Source: an uncultured Saprospirales bacterium | GTDB taxonomy: Bacteria > Bacteroidota > Bacteroidia > Chitinophagales > JADIYW01 | Direction of reading: 5' to 3' | Length of the DNA: 10,566 nucleotides | NCBI GenBank assembly: GCA_938008535.1 | Contig: CALLKF010000162.1 | Location: forward strand, 1 to 10,566 | Shown: one piece after another, positions 1 through 6,888 of the stretch | Layout: each line of letters begins with the position of its first letter | Numbering within the stretch: position 1 is the stretch's first letter | Made by a program: the position numbers and the translations under genes | The notes under the pieces: generated by a model | What the model was told of the DNA's origin: nothing | Database searches by the model: none | The model's input: only the letters and a program-made list of their open reading frames with translations

Positions 1-150
1 TTTTTCAATATATTGGCGATATTCATCTAGTGTAGTTGCACCAATACATTGAATATCGCCACGTGCTAAGGCTGGCTTGAACATGTTGGAGGCATCGAGC
101 GAACCTGATGCACCACCTGCTCCTACTATAGTATGAAGCTCATCAATGAA
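1..150 (-). pseudogene. clpC: ClpC-type AAA+ ATPase fragment, broken at the Walker B motif
   Basis: Fifty uninterrupted minus-strand codons read as the first nucleotide-binding domain of a ClpC/ClpB chaperone. They start with FIDELHTIVGAGG, which is the end of Walker B with its DE pair, continue through SLDASNMFKPALARG, and reach the sensor-1 region CIGATTLDEYRQYIEK before leaving the window at base 1. In the family this segment follows roughly 250 or more residues containing the N-domain and Walker A. Here the codons before FIDELH (bases 180 to 151) no longer match the family, and an in-frame TAA lies at 183-181 with no ATG between, so the upstream half is absent. GC content of these 150 bases is about 43 percent by hand count, against about 23 percent in the hydrolase gene at 181-240. 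Identification of the family is secure. Whether the break is biological or an assembly artefact cannot be decided from the sequence. Confidence 0.88.
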
Positions 151-981
151 AAAATACAACAGAAAAATGGCAAATTTTCTTTAATAGATATTCGTTTTGA
201 AGATAATGGAAATACAAAACCAATTATTATCTTTTGTCACGGTTTTAAAGGTTTCAAAAATTGGGGTCACTTTGATTTAATTGCTGATGCTTTTTCAAAT
301 GCAGGTTTTGTTTTTGCAAAATTTAATTTTTCAATGAACGGAACAACCGAAGAAAACCCAATTGACTTTGCAGATTTGGATGCATTTGGAAACAATAATT
401 TTGAAACAGAACTTGATGAATTAGAAAATGTAATTGATTTTATGGAAATTAATTCAGAAAAATATTCAGGAAATAAAAATGAAATCTATTTAATTGGTCA
501 TAGTCGTGGTGGTGGAATCTCCATATTAAAAACTTTTGAAGACAAACGCATTAAAAAACTTGCAACTTGGGCAAGTGTAAGAGATGTTGCAGATTTTTTC
601 ATCAACCAAAATTTGGAAAAATGGAAAAGTGATGGATTGATTTATACATTAAATGGAAGAACACAACAAAATATGCCGTTGTATTATCAGATTTATGAAA
701 ATTATATTGCTAATAAAAACAGATTAGATATTCCGAAAGCAGCAGCAAACATTGATATTCCATGGTTAATTTCACATGGCACGAATGACACATCTGTTCC
801 AGTTTCTTTTGCAGAAATACTAAGTCGAAAAAATAAAAAAAGTGATTTATTTTTAATTGAAAACGCTGATCATACATTTGGTGGAAAGCATCCATTTACA
901 GAAAATGAATTACCATTGCACACAAAAATATTGGTTGATAAATGTATTGATTTTTTTAATCTTCAAATCGTAAATGCTTAA
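133..981 (+). CDS. Alpha/beta hydrolase (esterase/acyl-peptidase-like), 5' end probably replaced
   Basis: A 282-residue alpha/beta hydrolase of the serine esterase type, predicted cytoplasmic because no signal peptide is seen. The oxyanion-strand motif FCHGFKG is at about residues 34-40, the nucleophile elbow GHSRGG places Ser124, HGTNDTSVP gives a likely acid at Asp219, and NADHTFGGKHP gives the likely catalytic His247, all in canonical order. The substrate cannot be inferred. The only usable start, ATG at 133, lies inside sequence that is antisense to a clpC fragment, so the first six codons appear borrowed and the native start and promoter are probably missing. The next in-frame Met (residue 68) is beyond the first core motif and cannot be the start. 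There is no Shine-Dalgarno or -7 element upstream. The 3' end overlaps the convergent AMP nucleosidase gene by 26 bases. Confidence 0.85.
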   Translation: MKLINEKIQQKNGKFSLIDIRFEDNGNTKPIIIFCHGFKGFKNWGHFDLIADAFSNAGFVFAKFNFSMNGTTEENPIDFADLDAFGNNNFETELDELENVIDFMEINSEKYSGNKNEIYLIGHSRGGGISILKTFEDKRIKKLATWASVRDVADFFINQNLEKWKSDGLIYTLNGRTQQNMPLYYQIYENYIANKNRLDIPKAAANIDIPWLISHGTNDTSVPVSFAEILSRKNKKSDLFLIENADHTFGGKHPFTENELPLHTKILVDKCIDFFNLQIVNA

Positions 982-1732
982 TCGTTGTACCACGATTCAT
1001 AAGTTGTTTTAATGAATCAATACCAATTTGCAAATGTTTATCTACATAATTTGAAGTAATTTTTTTATCACTTTCTTCCGTTTTTACACCTTCAGGAATC
1101 ATTGGTTGATCGGAAACTAACAACAATGCACCTACTGGAATTTCATTGGCAAAAGCAACTGTAAACAAAGTTGCAGTTTCCATATCAATTGCCATCGCAC
1201 GAATGGTTCGCAAATATTCTTTAAACTTTTCATCGTGTTCCCAAACTCTACGATTTGTTGTATAAACAGTTCCAGTCCAATAATCTTGATCATGATCTCG
1301 TATTGTTGTTGAAATTGCTTTCTGCAAAGCGAATGAAGGCAAAGCCGGTACTTCCATTGGAAAATAATCGTTTGAAGTTCCTTCACCACGAATGGCTGCA
1401 ATTGGCAACACAAAATCACCTAATTCATTTTTCTTTTTTAAACCACCACATTTCCCTAAAAACAATGCAGCTTTTGGTTGAATTGCTGTCAACAAATCCA
1501 TCATAGTTGCAGCTAATGCGCTACCCATTCCAAAATTAATAATCGTGATATTATTTGCTGTTGCGCTTGGCATTGGATTTTCTAAACCATCAACTTCTAC
1601 TTGATTCCATTCTGCAAATAAGTGAACATAACGAGAAAAATTGGTCAACAAAATATATTCACCAAAATCTTCTAATTTTTTTCCTGTGTAACGTGGTAAC
1701 CAGTTTTTTACGATGTCTTCTTTACTTTTCAT
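956..1732 (-). CDS. amn: AMP nucleosidase, short form
   Basis: AMP nucleosidase hydrolyses AMP to adenine and ribose 5-phosphate in the cytoplasm (EC 3.2.2.4) and takes part in purine salvage and adenylate balance. The 258-residue protein belongs to the PNP/UDP phosphorylase superfamily. Visible family signatures are NFGMGSA at residues 66-72, LGKCGGLK at 92-99, the phosphate/ribose-side GEGTSNDYFP at 116-125, the nucleoside-binding AIDMETATLF at 181-190 with Met184-Glu185, and LLVSDQP at 204-210 with the likely general-acid Asp208. It matches the compact form common in Bacteroidota and lacks the extra N-terminal domain of the approximately 480-residue E. coli Amn. The start sits 17 bases after the TonB-like gene, so the two are probably cotranscribed. 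An AAGGAG at 1739-1734 lies only one base from the ATG, too close for an efficient Shine-Dalgarno. Confidence 0.9.
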   Translation of the reverse strand: MKSKEDIVKNWLPRYTGKKLEDFGEYILLTNFSRYVHLFAEWNQVEVDGLENPMPSATANNITIINFGMGSALAATMMDLLTAIQPKAALFLGKCGGLKKKNELGDFVLPIAAIRGEGTSNDYFPMEVPALPSFALQKAISTTIRDHDQDYWTGTVYTTNRRVWEHDEKFKEYLRTIRAMAIDMETATLFTVAFANEIPVGALLLVSDQPMIPEGVKTEESDKKITSNYVDKHLQIGIDSLKQLMNRGTTIKHLRFED

Positions 1733-1749
1733 ACTCCTTAAATTAATTT

Positions 1750-2154
1750 CTATTCTTTTTCTACTAATCTTGTTCTATCTTTTATCAATTTTAAATTAAA
1801 TAAAATTGGTAAAATCACCATTTCTTTTTTAGGTTTTCCTTCGAGTTGTGCTGGAATCCATTTTGGCATTAATTGGACTACGCGCATCGCTTCATCATCC
1901 AAAATTTGCCAAGATGATTTTTGTATTTTAATATTAGTAATTGAGCCATCTTCATTAACTATAAATGCAACTAATGTTTTGCCTTCCATTCTATTTTTAT
2001 TGGCTTCTTCTGGATAGCTAATATTAGCGTCTAAGAATTCCATCATCGCCTCGGTTCCACCTGGATAACTCGGTTTTGGAATTATTGTTTTGGAAATTAA
2101 TTGACTCCAACTTACAGCTAACAGTATAAATAAAGGTACACTCAAATTCTTCAT
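1750..2154 (-). CDS. Small secreted TonB C-terminal-domain protein
   Basis: A 134-residue protein with a short hydrophobic leader (about residues 4-20, LSVPLFILLAVSWSQLI) followed directly by a single TonB C-terminal domain. Domain signatures are PGGTEAMMEFLDANISYP at 31-48, the central VAFIVNEDGSI strand at 62-72, KSSWQILDDEAMRVV at 79-93, and MPKWIPAQLEGKP at 96-108 with the hydrophobic strand ILPILFNLKL at 114-123. It lacks the proline-rich periplasm-spanning linker of a real TonB, so it is unlikely to energise outer-membrane transporters by itself. Stand-alone domains of this kind are frequent in Bacteroidota, usually without a known role. A leader without a lipobox suggests a periplasmic location, though the leader could instead act as a membrane anchor. 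It is preceded by its own candidate promoter and followed closely by amn. Confidence 0.83.
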   Translation of the reverse strand: MKNLSVPLFILLAVSWSQLISKTIIPKPSYPGGTEAMMEFLDANISYPEEANKNRMEGKTLVAFIVNEDGSITNIKIQKSSWQILDDEAMRVVQLMPKWIPAQLEGKPKKEMVILPILFNLKLIKDRTRLVEKE

Positions 2155-2187
2155 ACATAGTATTTTTTGATGAATGAAATGATTGTG

Positions 2188-2219
2188 TAAAGTTACAAAA
2201 TACTAAATACTAATTTCAA
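2188..2219 (-). promoter_or_regulatory. Candidate Bacteroidota promoter for the TonB-like/amn pair
   Basis: On the minus strand TAACTTTA (2195-2188) matches the TAnnTTTG -7 consensus at every position except the last. A TTG (2219-2217) lies 21 bases upstream, in the usual spacing for the -33 element. Transcription would start about 25 to 30 bases ahead of the TonB-like ATG. The 99-base gap after sanA has no other obvious signal. Such short elements occur often by chance in AT-rich DNA. Confidence 0.42.
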
Positions 2220-2253
2220 TAAGATAAATAGCTTATGTTGATAACTTTAATCT

Positions 2254-2934
2254 TTATGTTATCGTAATTTTCTTTCCTAAAAAATGTGGTTGTGTGTTGA
2301 ATAAATAAACATCTAAAAATAATTTAACACGTGCTAATTTTTCACGAACTGAAGTATAAAAATTATCTCTAAAACCAACATCTTTTGCATTATAACCAAC
2401 AGCTTTTAAACCATATTTTTGCGCAATAAATAAAGCACGCTCATTGTGAAATTTCTGAGAAATTACAGTCACGCTATTTTGACCAAATACTTTTTTACAA
2501 CGAATTACAGAATCGTGTGTTCTAAAACCTGCAAAATCAAAAACAAGAACAGAATCCGGCACACCAAGTGCAATAAATGCATCCTGAAAATCTTGCGGTT
2601 CATTGTAACCGTACCAACCATTATCGCCAGAAATTAAAATGCGATTAATTTTTCCAGCTTTCCATAATTCAAAAGCTGCTTGCAAACGAAATTTCCAAAA
2701 TGGATTTATTGTAGTATGATCTTTCATGGTTTTACAAGTTCCTAGCAGCAATCCAACTTTATTAAACGGAATTTCATTTAAATCGTTATATGTTTTTCCT
2801 ATCGCATTTTTTTCTACTTGATGATTACAAAAGAGAATAAAAATCAGCACTAAAATTGTTGCTGGAAAATAGCATCTAATAAATAATTTCTTAGTAAAAA
2901 ATGTTTTGAAAAAAGTCTTTATAAAATGTAGCAT
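2254..2934 (-). CDS. sanA: SanA-like envelope protein (DUF218/YdcF family)
   Basis: A 226-residue inner-membrane-anchored protein with one strong N-terminal hydrophobic segment (about residues 22-36) and a DUF218 domain facing the periplasm. It follows E. coli SanA closely from end to end: FNKVGLLLGTCKT at 57-69, NPFWKFRLQAAFELWKAGK at 77-95, LISGDNGWYGYNEP at 100-113, FDFAGFRTHDSVIRCKKVFG at 132-151, VISQKFHNERALFIAQ at 157-172, and the tail YLFNTQPHFLGKKI at 210-223. In E. coli, SanA is linked to the vancomycin barrier of the envelope at high temperature. The biochemical activity is unproven, although the fold is Rossmann-like. The ATG lies one base after the stop of the HExxH gene (TAA-T-ATG), so translation is probably coupled. 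Confidence 0.88.
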   Translation of the reverse strand: MLHFIKTFFKTFFTKKLFIRCYFPATILVLIFILFCNHQVEKNAIGKTYNDLNEIPFNKVGLLLGTCKTMKDHTTINPFWKFRLQAAFELWKAGKINRILISGDNGWYGYNEPQDFQDAFIALGVPDSVLVFDFAGFRTHDSVIRCKKVFGQNSVTVISQKFHNERALFIAQKYGLKAVGYNAKDVGFRDNFYTSVREKLARVKLFLDVYLFNTQPHFLGKKITIT

Positions 2935-2935
2935 A

Positions 2936-4024
2936 TTAAATTTTATAAAAATATTTCAACTGCAATGCTAATGGCAACGATGCATAATTAAAAAAATTGT
3001 CTTTATAATTAACATTATGCTTTTCGAGCAAACGAACCATATTATATCCTGTAGTTCCAACATAAGGTTCTTTATCATCTAATTCAGTATAATCTGCAAC
3101 GGCTTGCGCTGCGCTATATGTAGCGAAAGGTGCATCATTTTTAAACATTGCATCATTATTTTTTAAATATTCTGGAATCGGAATTTTATTGAAATTTTGT
3201 TTCAACACAGATTCCATCATTAAGCAAGTTCCTTCCATTTTTTCCCAAAAATCTTCTGGTGTTGTAAGCCAGAATTTTTTCTTTTTGAAGTAGGCTAAAT
3301 TGCGTTGTGAACGCAATTTTAAAAACTCTTTAAATAGTTTTTTTTCTTCATCTAAAGATGTTGAGTTGTATGCTTTTTTCAATAACTCATTTTCCATTTT
3401 TATAGTATCGTTCATCATTTTATTAGATAAATAAACACCTTGTAAACTGTCCATATCAATCATTTTTTTCTCTTGATATAGGCGCAAAACATACGCTAAA
3501 ATAGCTGGATTTGAATATTGATACTGATGATACAATTCATGCATCAACGCAACTGACCATTCTTCTGTTGATTTAATTTCTGTTTTTTCCTTCTTGGTTA
3601 ATTCTGGCGAACTGCAAAATAAAACTGGTGTATTAAAATTAATGTCCCATTTCGCTCTTTTATCATACTGGAAAGTAGTTTCCATTACAAAAAATGCAGA
3701 ATCAAAAGGCAATTTAAGTTTCCAAATATTCCAGCTATAATCGTTCAACATGATAGAATACTTAGAAACTTTTTCTTTCATAGATTCTAATGGATTTATG
3801 AAATACGAAGCAGAATCGTTGAAGTAAACAATGGTGCCTTCAAAATCTTTTATTCCATAAGGTTTCCAATAAATATCACTAATAAAATGCTTGATATTTT
3901 TGATGTATTCAAATCGTTCAATGACAATTTTTTCCGTTTCATTTGGTGTGATAAATTGTGCTTTAGCACTAAATGTTACTGTAAGACAGATTAAAAACAG
4001 TAACGAAGAAATTAGTTTTTTCAT
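2936..4024 (-). CDS. Secreted HExxH protein, putative zinc metallopeptidase-like
   Basis: I do not recognise this 362-residue protein as a named family. It has a clear signal peptide (MKKLISSLLFLICLTVTFSAKAQF, likely cut after Ala22), so it is exported. The middle carries ALMHELYHQYQYSN at 159-172, an HExxH motif (His162, Glu163, His166) in a predicted helix, as in zincin peptidases. Downstream, EKMEGTCLMMES at 261-272 offers Glu264 or Glu271 as a third zinc ligand, resembling the EGxAxxxE arrangement of some gluzincin-like families. Residues 200-250 are charged and probably helical. Peptidase activity is inference from these motifs only. It follows the phosphoribosyltransferase by 44 bases and precedes sanA by one base. 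The tight junction suggests a shared envelope role with SanA. Confidence 0.78.
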   Translation of the reverse strand: MKKLISSLLFLICLTVTFSAKAQFITPNETEKIVIERFEYIKNIKHFISDIYWKPYGIKDFEGTIVYFNDSASYFINPLESMKEKVSKYSIMLNDYSWNIWKLKLPFDSAFFVMETTFQYDKRAKWDINFNTPVLFCSSPELTKKEKTEIKSTEEWSVALMHELYHQYQYSNPAILAYVLRLYQEKKMIDMDSLQGVYLSNKMMNDTIKMENELLKKAYNSTSLDEEKKLFKEFLKLRSQRNLAYFKKKKFWLTTPEDFWEKMEGTCLMMESVLKQNFNKIPIPEYLKNNDAMFKNDAPFATYSAAQAVADYTELDDKEPYVGTTGYNMVRLLEKHNVNYKDNFFNYASLPLALQLKYFYKI

Positions 4025-4068
4025 AGAAAATGATTTGTATTAAGAATACGCTCAAAAAACATTCCAAC

Positions 4069-4587
4069 TTAAAATAAATATGCACCTTCTGCAATATTTT
4101 GTTCAAATTGAACTATGATATGATTGTTAAAAGTTGTGGCAATTGGAAATCCAACAATATCTGCTTTTATTGGAAATGTTTTATGCATTCTATCTACTAA
4201 AATTGCAATTATAATTTTTTTTGGTTGAAACTTAGTAAGAGGTTGAAGTGCGTAAAACAACGTTCTTCCTGTATTTCCTACATCATCTATAATTAAAATA
4301 GTTTTGCCATTAAAATCTAGTTCATCTTTTATAACAACTGCTTCTTTTAATGGTTCTGGTTTATTGATATAAATAGATGAAAATTGAATTTTTTTAGTAG
4401 CATCCGTATGTTGAATCTTATGCATTATTGTTTTCGCTAATGCTAAACCACCGCCTGGTTCAATGCCTAAAACAATTAATTCATCGTCATCAAATGTCAA
4501 CTCTAACGCTTGATATGCCATTCTATCTAGCTTAAGCTCAATTTTATCTTTGTCTAATATTTTTTGCGCAGTTGACGGTATAAGCAT
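4069..4587 (-). CDS. PyrR-like phosphoribosyltransferase
   Basis: A 172-residue cytoplasmic type I phosphoribosyltransferase. The PRPP-binding loop ILIIDDVGNTGRTL is at residues 97-110 (Asp101-Asp102 and the GNTGRT turn). LVDRMHKTFPIKADIVGFPIAT at about 130-151 parallels the LVDRGHRELPIRADYVG segment of PyrR, and IVLGIEPGGG at 38-47 fits the first strand and loop. It therefore resembles PyrR, the bifunctional uracil phosphoribosyltransferase and pyr-operon attenuator, but there are no pyr genes nearby and RNA binding cannot be judged. The frame is open to an earlier ATG at 4629. I chose 4587 because the extra 14 residues (MCLTICFKIFYLWF) are atypical, because a TATCTTTG promoter element overlaps them, and because homologues begin shortly before the ILxxxxIExKxxRMAYQ segment. 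Divergent from the iron-sulfur genes. Confidence 0.85.
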   Translation of the reverse strand: MLIPSTAQKILDKDKIELKLDRMAYQALELTFDDDELIVLGIEPGGGLALAKTIMHKIQHTDATKKIQFSSIYINKPEPLKEAVVIKDELDFNGKTILIIDDVGNTGRTLFYALQPLTKFQPKKIIIAILVDRMHKTFPIKADIVGFPIATTFNNHIIVQFEQNIAEGAYLF

Positions 4588-4591
4588 AAAC

Positions 4592-4599
4592 CAAAGATA
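4592..4599 (-). promoter_or_regulatory. -7 element TATCTTTG of the phosphoribosyltransferase gene
   Basis: Minus-strand TATCTTTG is a perfect TAnnTTTG match and ends four bases before the ATG at 4587. Transcription starting a few bases downstream of the element would give a leaderless or nearly leaderless mRNA, which supports the downstream start. No -33 TTTG is found at the usual 19-21 base distance; the nearest TTTG is 13 bases away. Confidence 0.5.
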
Positions 4600-4711
4600 A
4601 AATATTTTAAAACAAATCGTTAAACACAATAGAAAAATAAAATAAATTCTTCATTTTCATTTAAAATTCAATGCAAACATTGTATTTTCGTTGCTGTTAT
4701 AAACATGCATT

Positions 4712-6043
4712 ATGGATATATTTCTTTCAATTGTACAGATTTTGATTTTTATAGGTTTAGTTGGAACTGCTTTTTACTTTGGATTTAAAAAATTCAAAGA
4801 AATTTATGACAACATTAATTTAGGAAAACCAGAAACGATAAACACTACGTTGTCATTTCGTATTAAAAGTGTGCTGCTTATTGCATTCGCACAAAAAAAG
4901 ATGTTCAAACTTACTTTTGCTGCATTATTACATTTAGTAATCTATGTTTCTTTCTGTATTACACAAATTGAATTGATAGAAATATTTCTAGATGGATTTA
5001 CTGCAGGTCATCGAAGAATTTTTCATTTGGCAGAAGATACTTTTTTCCAATCAATTTATGTATTTGCAATTAGTTTTATTGAATTTCTAACGCTACTAAC
5101 TTTGGTTGTTACCATAATTTTTATTTTAAGAAGAACAACTTTTTTAATTAATCGTTTCAATAAACCAGAATTAAAAGGATTTCCAGCAAAAGATGCATTA
5201 ACAATTTTAACGTTTGAATTGATTCTAATTACTTGTATTTTCTTAATGAATGGTGCTGATAGTGCAATACGTATTAAAGAACTTGGACATGGTTATGGCT
5301 TTTTAATTGGTGATATTATAGGAAGCATGCTAACTGGTTTATCTTTTGGTGCGCTAGAAGTATTAGAAAAAATTGGATGGTACGGTCATCTTTGTATGGT
5401 GCTTGGTTTTCTATTGTATTTGCCTTACTCAAAACATTTACATGTAATATTAGCATTTCCGAATACATTTTTTACAAGACCTGAAGCTAAAGGTGAAATA
5501 CACAATATGCCAGCTATTATGCATGAAGTAAAATCGATGATTGATCCAAGTTATACAGTTCCTGCAACTGATGGCGAAGTTCAATTTGGCGCAAAAGATG
5601 TATTTGATTTATCCTGGAAAAGTTTGTTAGATGCCTACACTTGCACCGAATGTGGAAGATGTACGCAAGCATGTCCAGCCAACATTACAGGAAAAAAATT
5701 ATCACCACGTAAAATAATGATGGATACACGTGACAGAATGGAAGACATTACCAAAGGTAAAAAAGAACATGGTCCGGATTTTGTCGATAATAAAACATTA
5801 TTAGGTGATTATATAACTGCTGAAGAATTGCGTGCTTGTACTACTTGTAACGCTTGCGTTGAAGAATGTCCAGTAAATATTTCACCATTAAGTATTATTG
5901 TAGAATTAAGAAGAAATTTAATTATGGAGCAATCAGATTCACCATCAGAATGGAATACAATCTTTGCTAACATGGAAAATAATCAAGCACCTTGGCAATT
6001 TTCACCGGAAGACAGATTAAAATGGACTGAAGAGTTGAATTAA
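4712..6043 (+). CDS. Membrane-bound 4Fe-4S protein, NarI/HdrE-like membrane part plus HdrC-like dicluster part
   Basis: A 443-residue membrane iron-sulfur subunit. The N-terminal part has hydrophobic segments at about residues 3-24, 52-58 and 66-93, 112-139, 163-179, 194-215 and 222-238. Candidate haem-ligand histidines include His74, His105, His226 and His244, as expected of a NarI-like cytochrome b domain. The cytoplasmic C-terminal part has two 4Fe-4S motifs: Cys311, 314, 317, 321 (CTECGRCTQACP) and Cys376, 379, 382, 386 (CTTCNACVEECP). Together with the CCG protein encoded 48 bases downstream, this reproduces the domain set of single-chain FadF/EMO proteins and of HdrC/D/E complexes, split over two genes as is common in Bacteroidota. 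The likely role is electron exchange between menaquinone and a soluble donor such as ETF. The partner is not encoded in this window, so that assignment is inference. Confidence 0.87.
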   Translation: MDIFLSIVQILIFIGLVGTAFYFGFKKFKEIYDNINLGKPETINTTLSFRIKSVLLIAFAQKKMFKLTFAALLHLVIYVSFCITQIELIEIFLDGFTAGHRRIFHLAEDTFFQSIYVFAISFIEFLTLLTLVVTIIFILRRTTFLINRFNKPELKGFPAKDALTILTFELILITCIFLMNGADSAIRIKELGHGYGFLIGDIIGSMLTGLSFGALEVLEKIGWYGHLCMVLGFLLYLPYSKHLHVILAFPNTFFTRPEAKGEIHNMPAIMHEVKSMIDPSYTVPATDGEVQFGAKDVFDLSWKSLLDAYTCTECGRCTQACPANITGKKLSPRKIMMDTRDRMEDITKGKKEHGPDFVDNKTLLGDYITAEELRACTTCNACVEECPVNISPLSIIVELRRNLIMEQSDSPSEWNTIFANMENNQAPWQFSPEDRLKWTEELN

Positions 6044-6050
6044 ATACTGG

Positions 6051-6078
6051 ACGATTGACAATTAACTATTAATAATAG
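6051..6078 (+). repeat. Degenerate 7-bp tandem repeat (four units)
   Basis: The junction before the CCG gene reads in heptads acgattg, acaatta, actatta, ataatag. The first 21 bases match 6889-6909 at 18 of 21 positions, so the two intergenic gaps on either side of the CCG gene carry the same element in the same orientation. No protein-coding or promoter function is evident. Confidence 0.6.
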
Positions 6079-6091
6079 AAATCAAAATATC

Positions 6092-6877
6092 ATGCAATAC
6101 AAAGCACCAATAATGAGCGAATTAGTTGCCGAAGGAAAATCACCAGAAGTGGTTTTTTGGGTTGGCTGCGCTGGCAGTTTTGACCAACGCGCACAACGTG
6201 TAACGACAGCATTTACTAAAATACTCAATCAATTAAATATCAATTTCGCAGTTTTAGGAACTGAAGAAGCATGCACTGGCGATCCAGCTCGTCGAGCAGG
6301 AAACGAATTTGTTTTCCAAATGTTGGCGCAACAAAACGTAGCAACACTCAATAATTATGGTGTCAAAAAAATTGTTACCACTTGTCCGCATTGTTTCAAC
6401 ACCTTGAAAAATGAATATCCAGCACTTGGTGGAAATTACGAAGTCATACATCATTCGCAATATTTGCAAACTTTAATAAACGATGGAAAATTAAAAGTAG
6501 AAGGTGGCGCATTCAAAGGCAAACGTATCACATATCACGATTCATGTTATTTAGGCAGAGCCAATGAAATATACGAAGCACCACGCGCTGTAATTGAATC
6601 ATTAGATGCTGATTTAGTAGAAATCAATAAAAGCAAAGCTAATGGTTTATGCTGTGGCGCAGGTGGTTCGCAAATGTTTAAAGAAGATGAACCAGGCAAT
6701 AAGCGCATCAACACAGAACGAACTGGCGAATTATTAGAAGTATATCCAGAAGTAATTGCAGTAGCTTGTCCGTTTTGTAATACTATGATTTCTGATGGTG
6801 TAAAAGGTGTTAACCAACAAGATGATGTTAAGGTTTTGGATATTGCTGAACTTATTTCGCAGGCAAACAGTTATTAA
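6092..6877 (+). CDS. Two-CCG-domain iron-sulfur oxidoreductase subunit (HdrB/HdrD-like)
   Basis: A 261-residue soluble protein with two cysteine-rich CCG domains, the module that holds the catalytic cubane clusters in heterodisulfide reductase HdrB/D and related proteins such as GlpC, LutA and FadF. Domain 1 has Cys26 (WVGCAGSFDQR), Cys61 (EEACTGDPARRAGNE) and CPHC at 98-101. Domain 2 has Cys152 (YHDSCYLGRANEIYEAPR), the double Cys187-188 (GLCCGAGGSQMF) and CPFC at 226-229. Domain 1 lacks the first cysteine of the CC pair (Ala60-Cys61), a variant I recall as usual for the CTGDPARR subgroup. There is no membrane segment, so it probably docks on the upstream membrane subunit as the catalytic or electron-accepting part. 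It is flanked on both sides by 7-bp repeat elements and shares the operon with 4712-6043. Confidence 0.88.
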   Translation: MQYKAPIMSELVAEGKSPEVVFWVGCAGSFDQRAQRVTTAFTKILNQLNINFAVLGTEEACTGDPARRAGNEFVFQMLAQQNVATLNNYGVKKIVTTCPHCFNTLKNEYPALGGNYEVIHHSQYLQTLINDGKLKVEGGAFKGKRITYHDSCYLGRANEIYEAPRAVIESLDADLVEINKSKANGLCCGAGGSQMFKEDEPGNKRINTERTGELLEVYPEVIAVACPFCNTMISDGVKGVNQQDDVKVLDIAELISQANSY

Positions 6878-6888
6878 ATTAAAAATGT

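Noticed and set aside
1132..1506. Open frames overlapping amn in other frames and on the opposite strand
   Set aside because: They are shadows of the amn coding frame with no recognisable protein features.
1734..1739. AAGGAG (minus strand) as Shine-Dalgarno of amn
   Set aside because: Only one base separates it from the ATG, which is too short for normal anti-SD pairing, and Bacteroidota rarely depend on such sites. It may be chance.
2240..2263. GATAAC/GTTATC inverted repeat around the sanA stop codon as a terminator
   Set aside because: The stem is six AT-rich pairs with a 12-base loop and no T-run follows in the sanA direction.
4588..4629. Extended N-terminus of the phosphoribosyltransferase from the ATG at 4629
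   Set aside because: The extra residues are not family-like and the perfect -7 element lies within them.
4683..4690. TATTTTCG as the promoter of the 4712 iron-sulfur gene
   Set aside because: It has one mismatch to TAnnTTTG and no -33 TTG at the right distance. Plausible by position but not separable from background.
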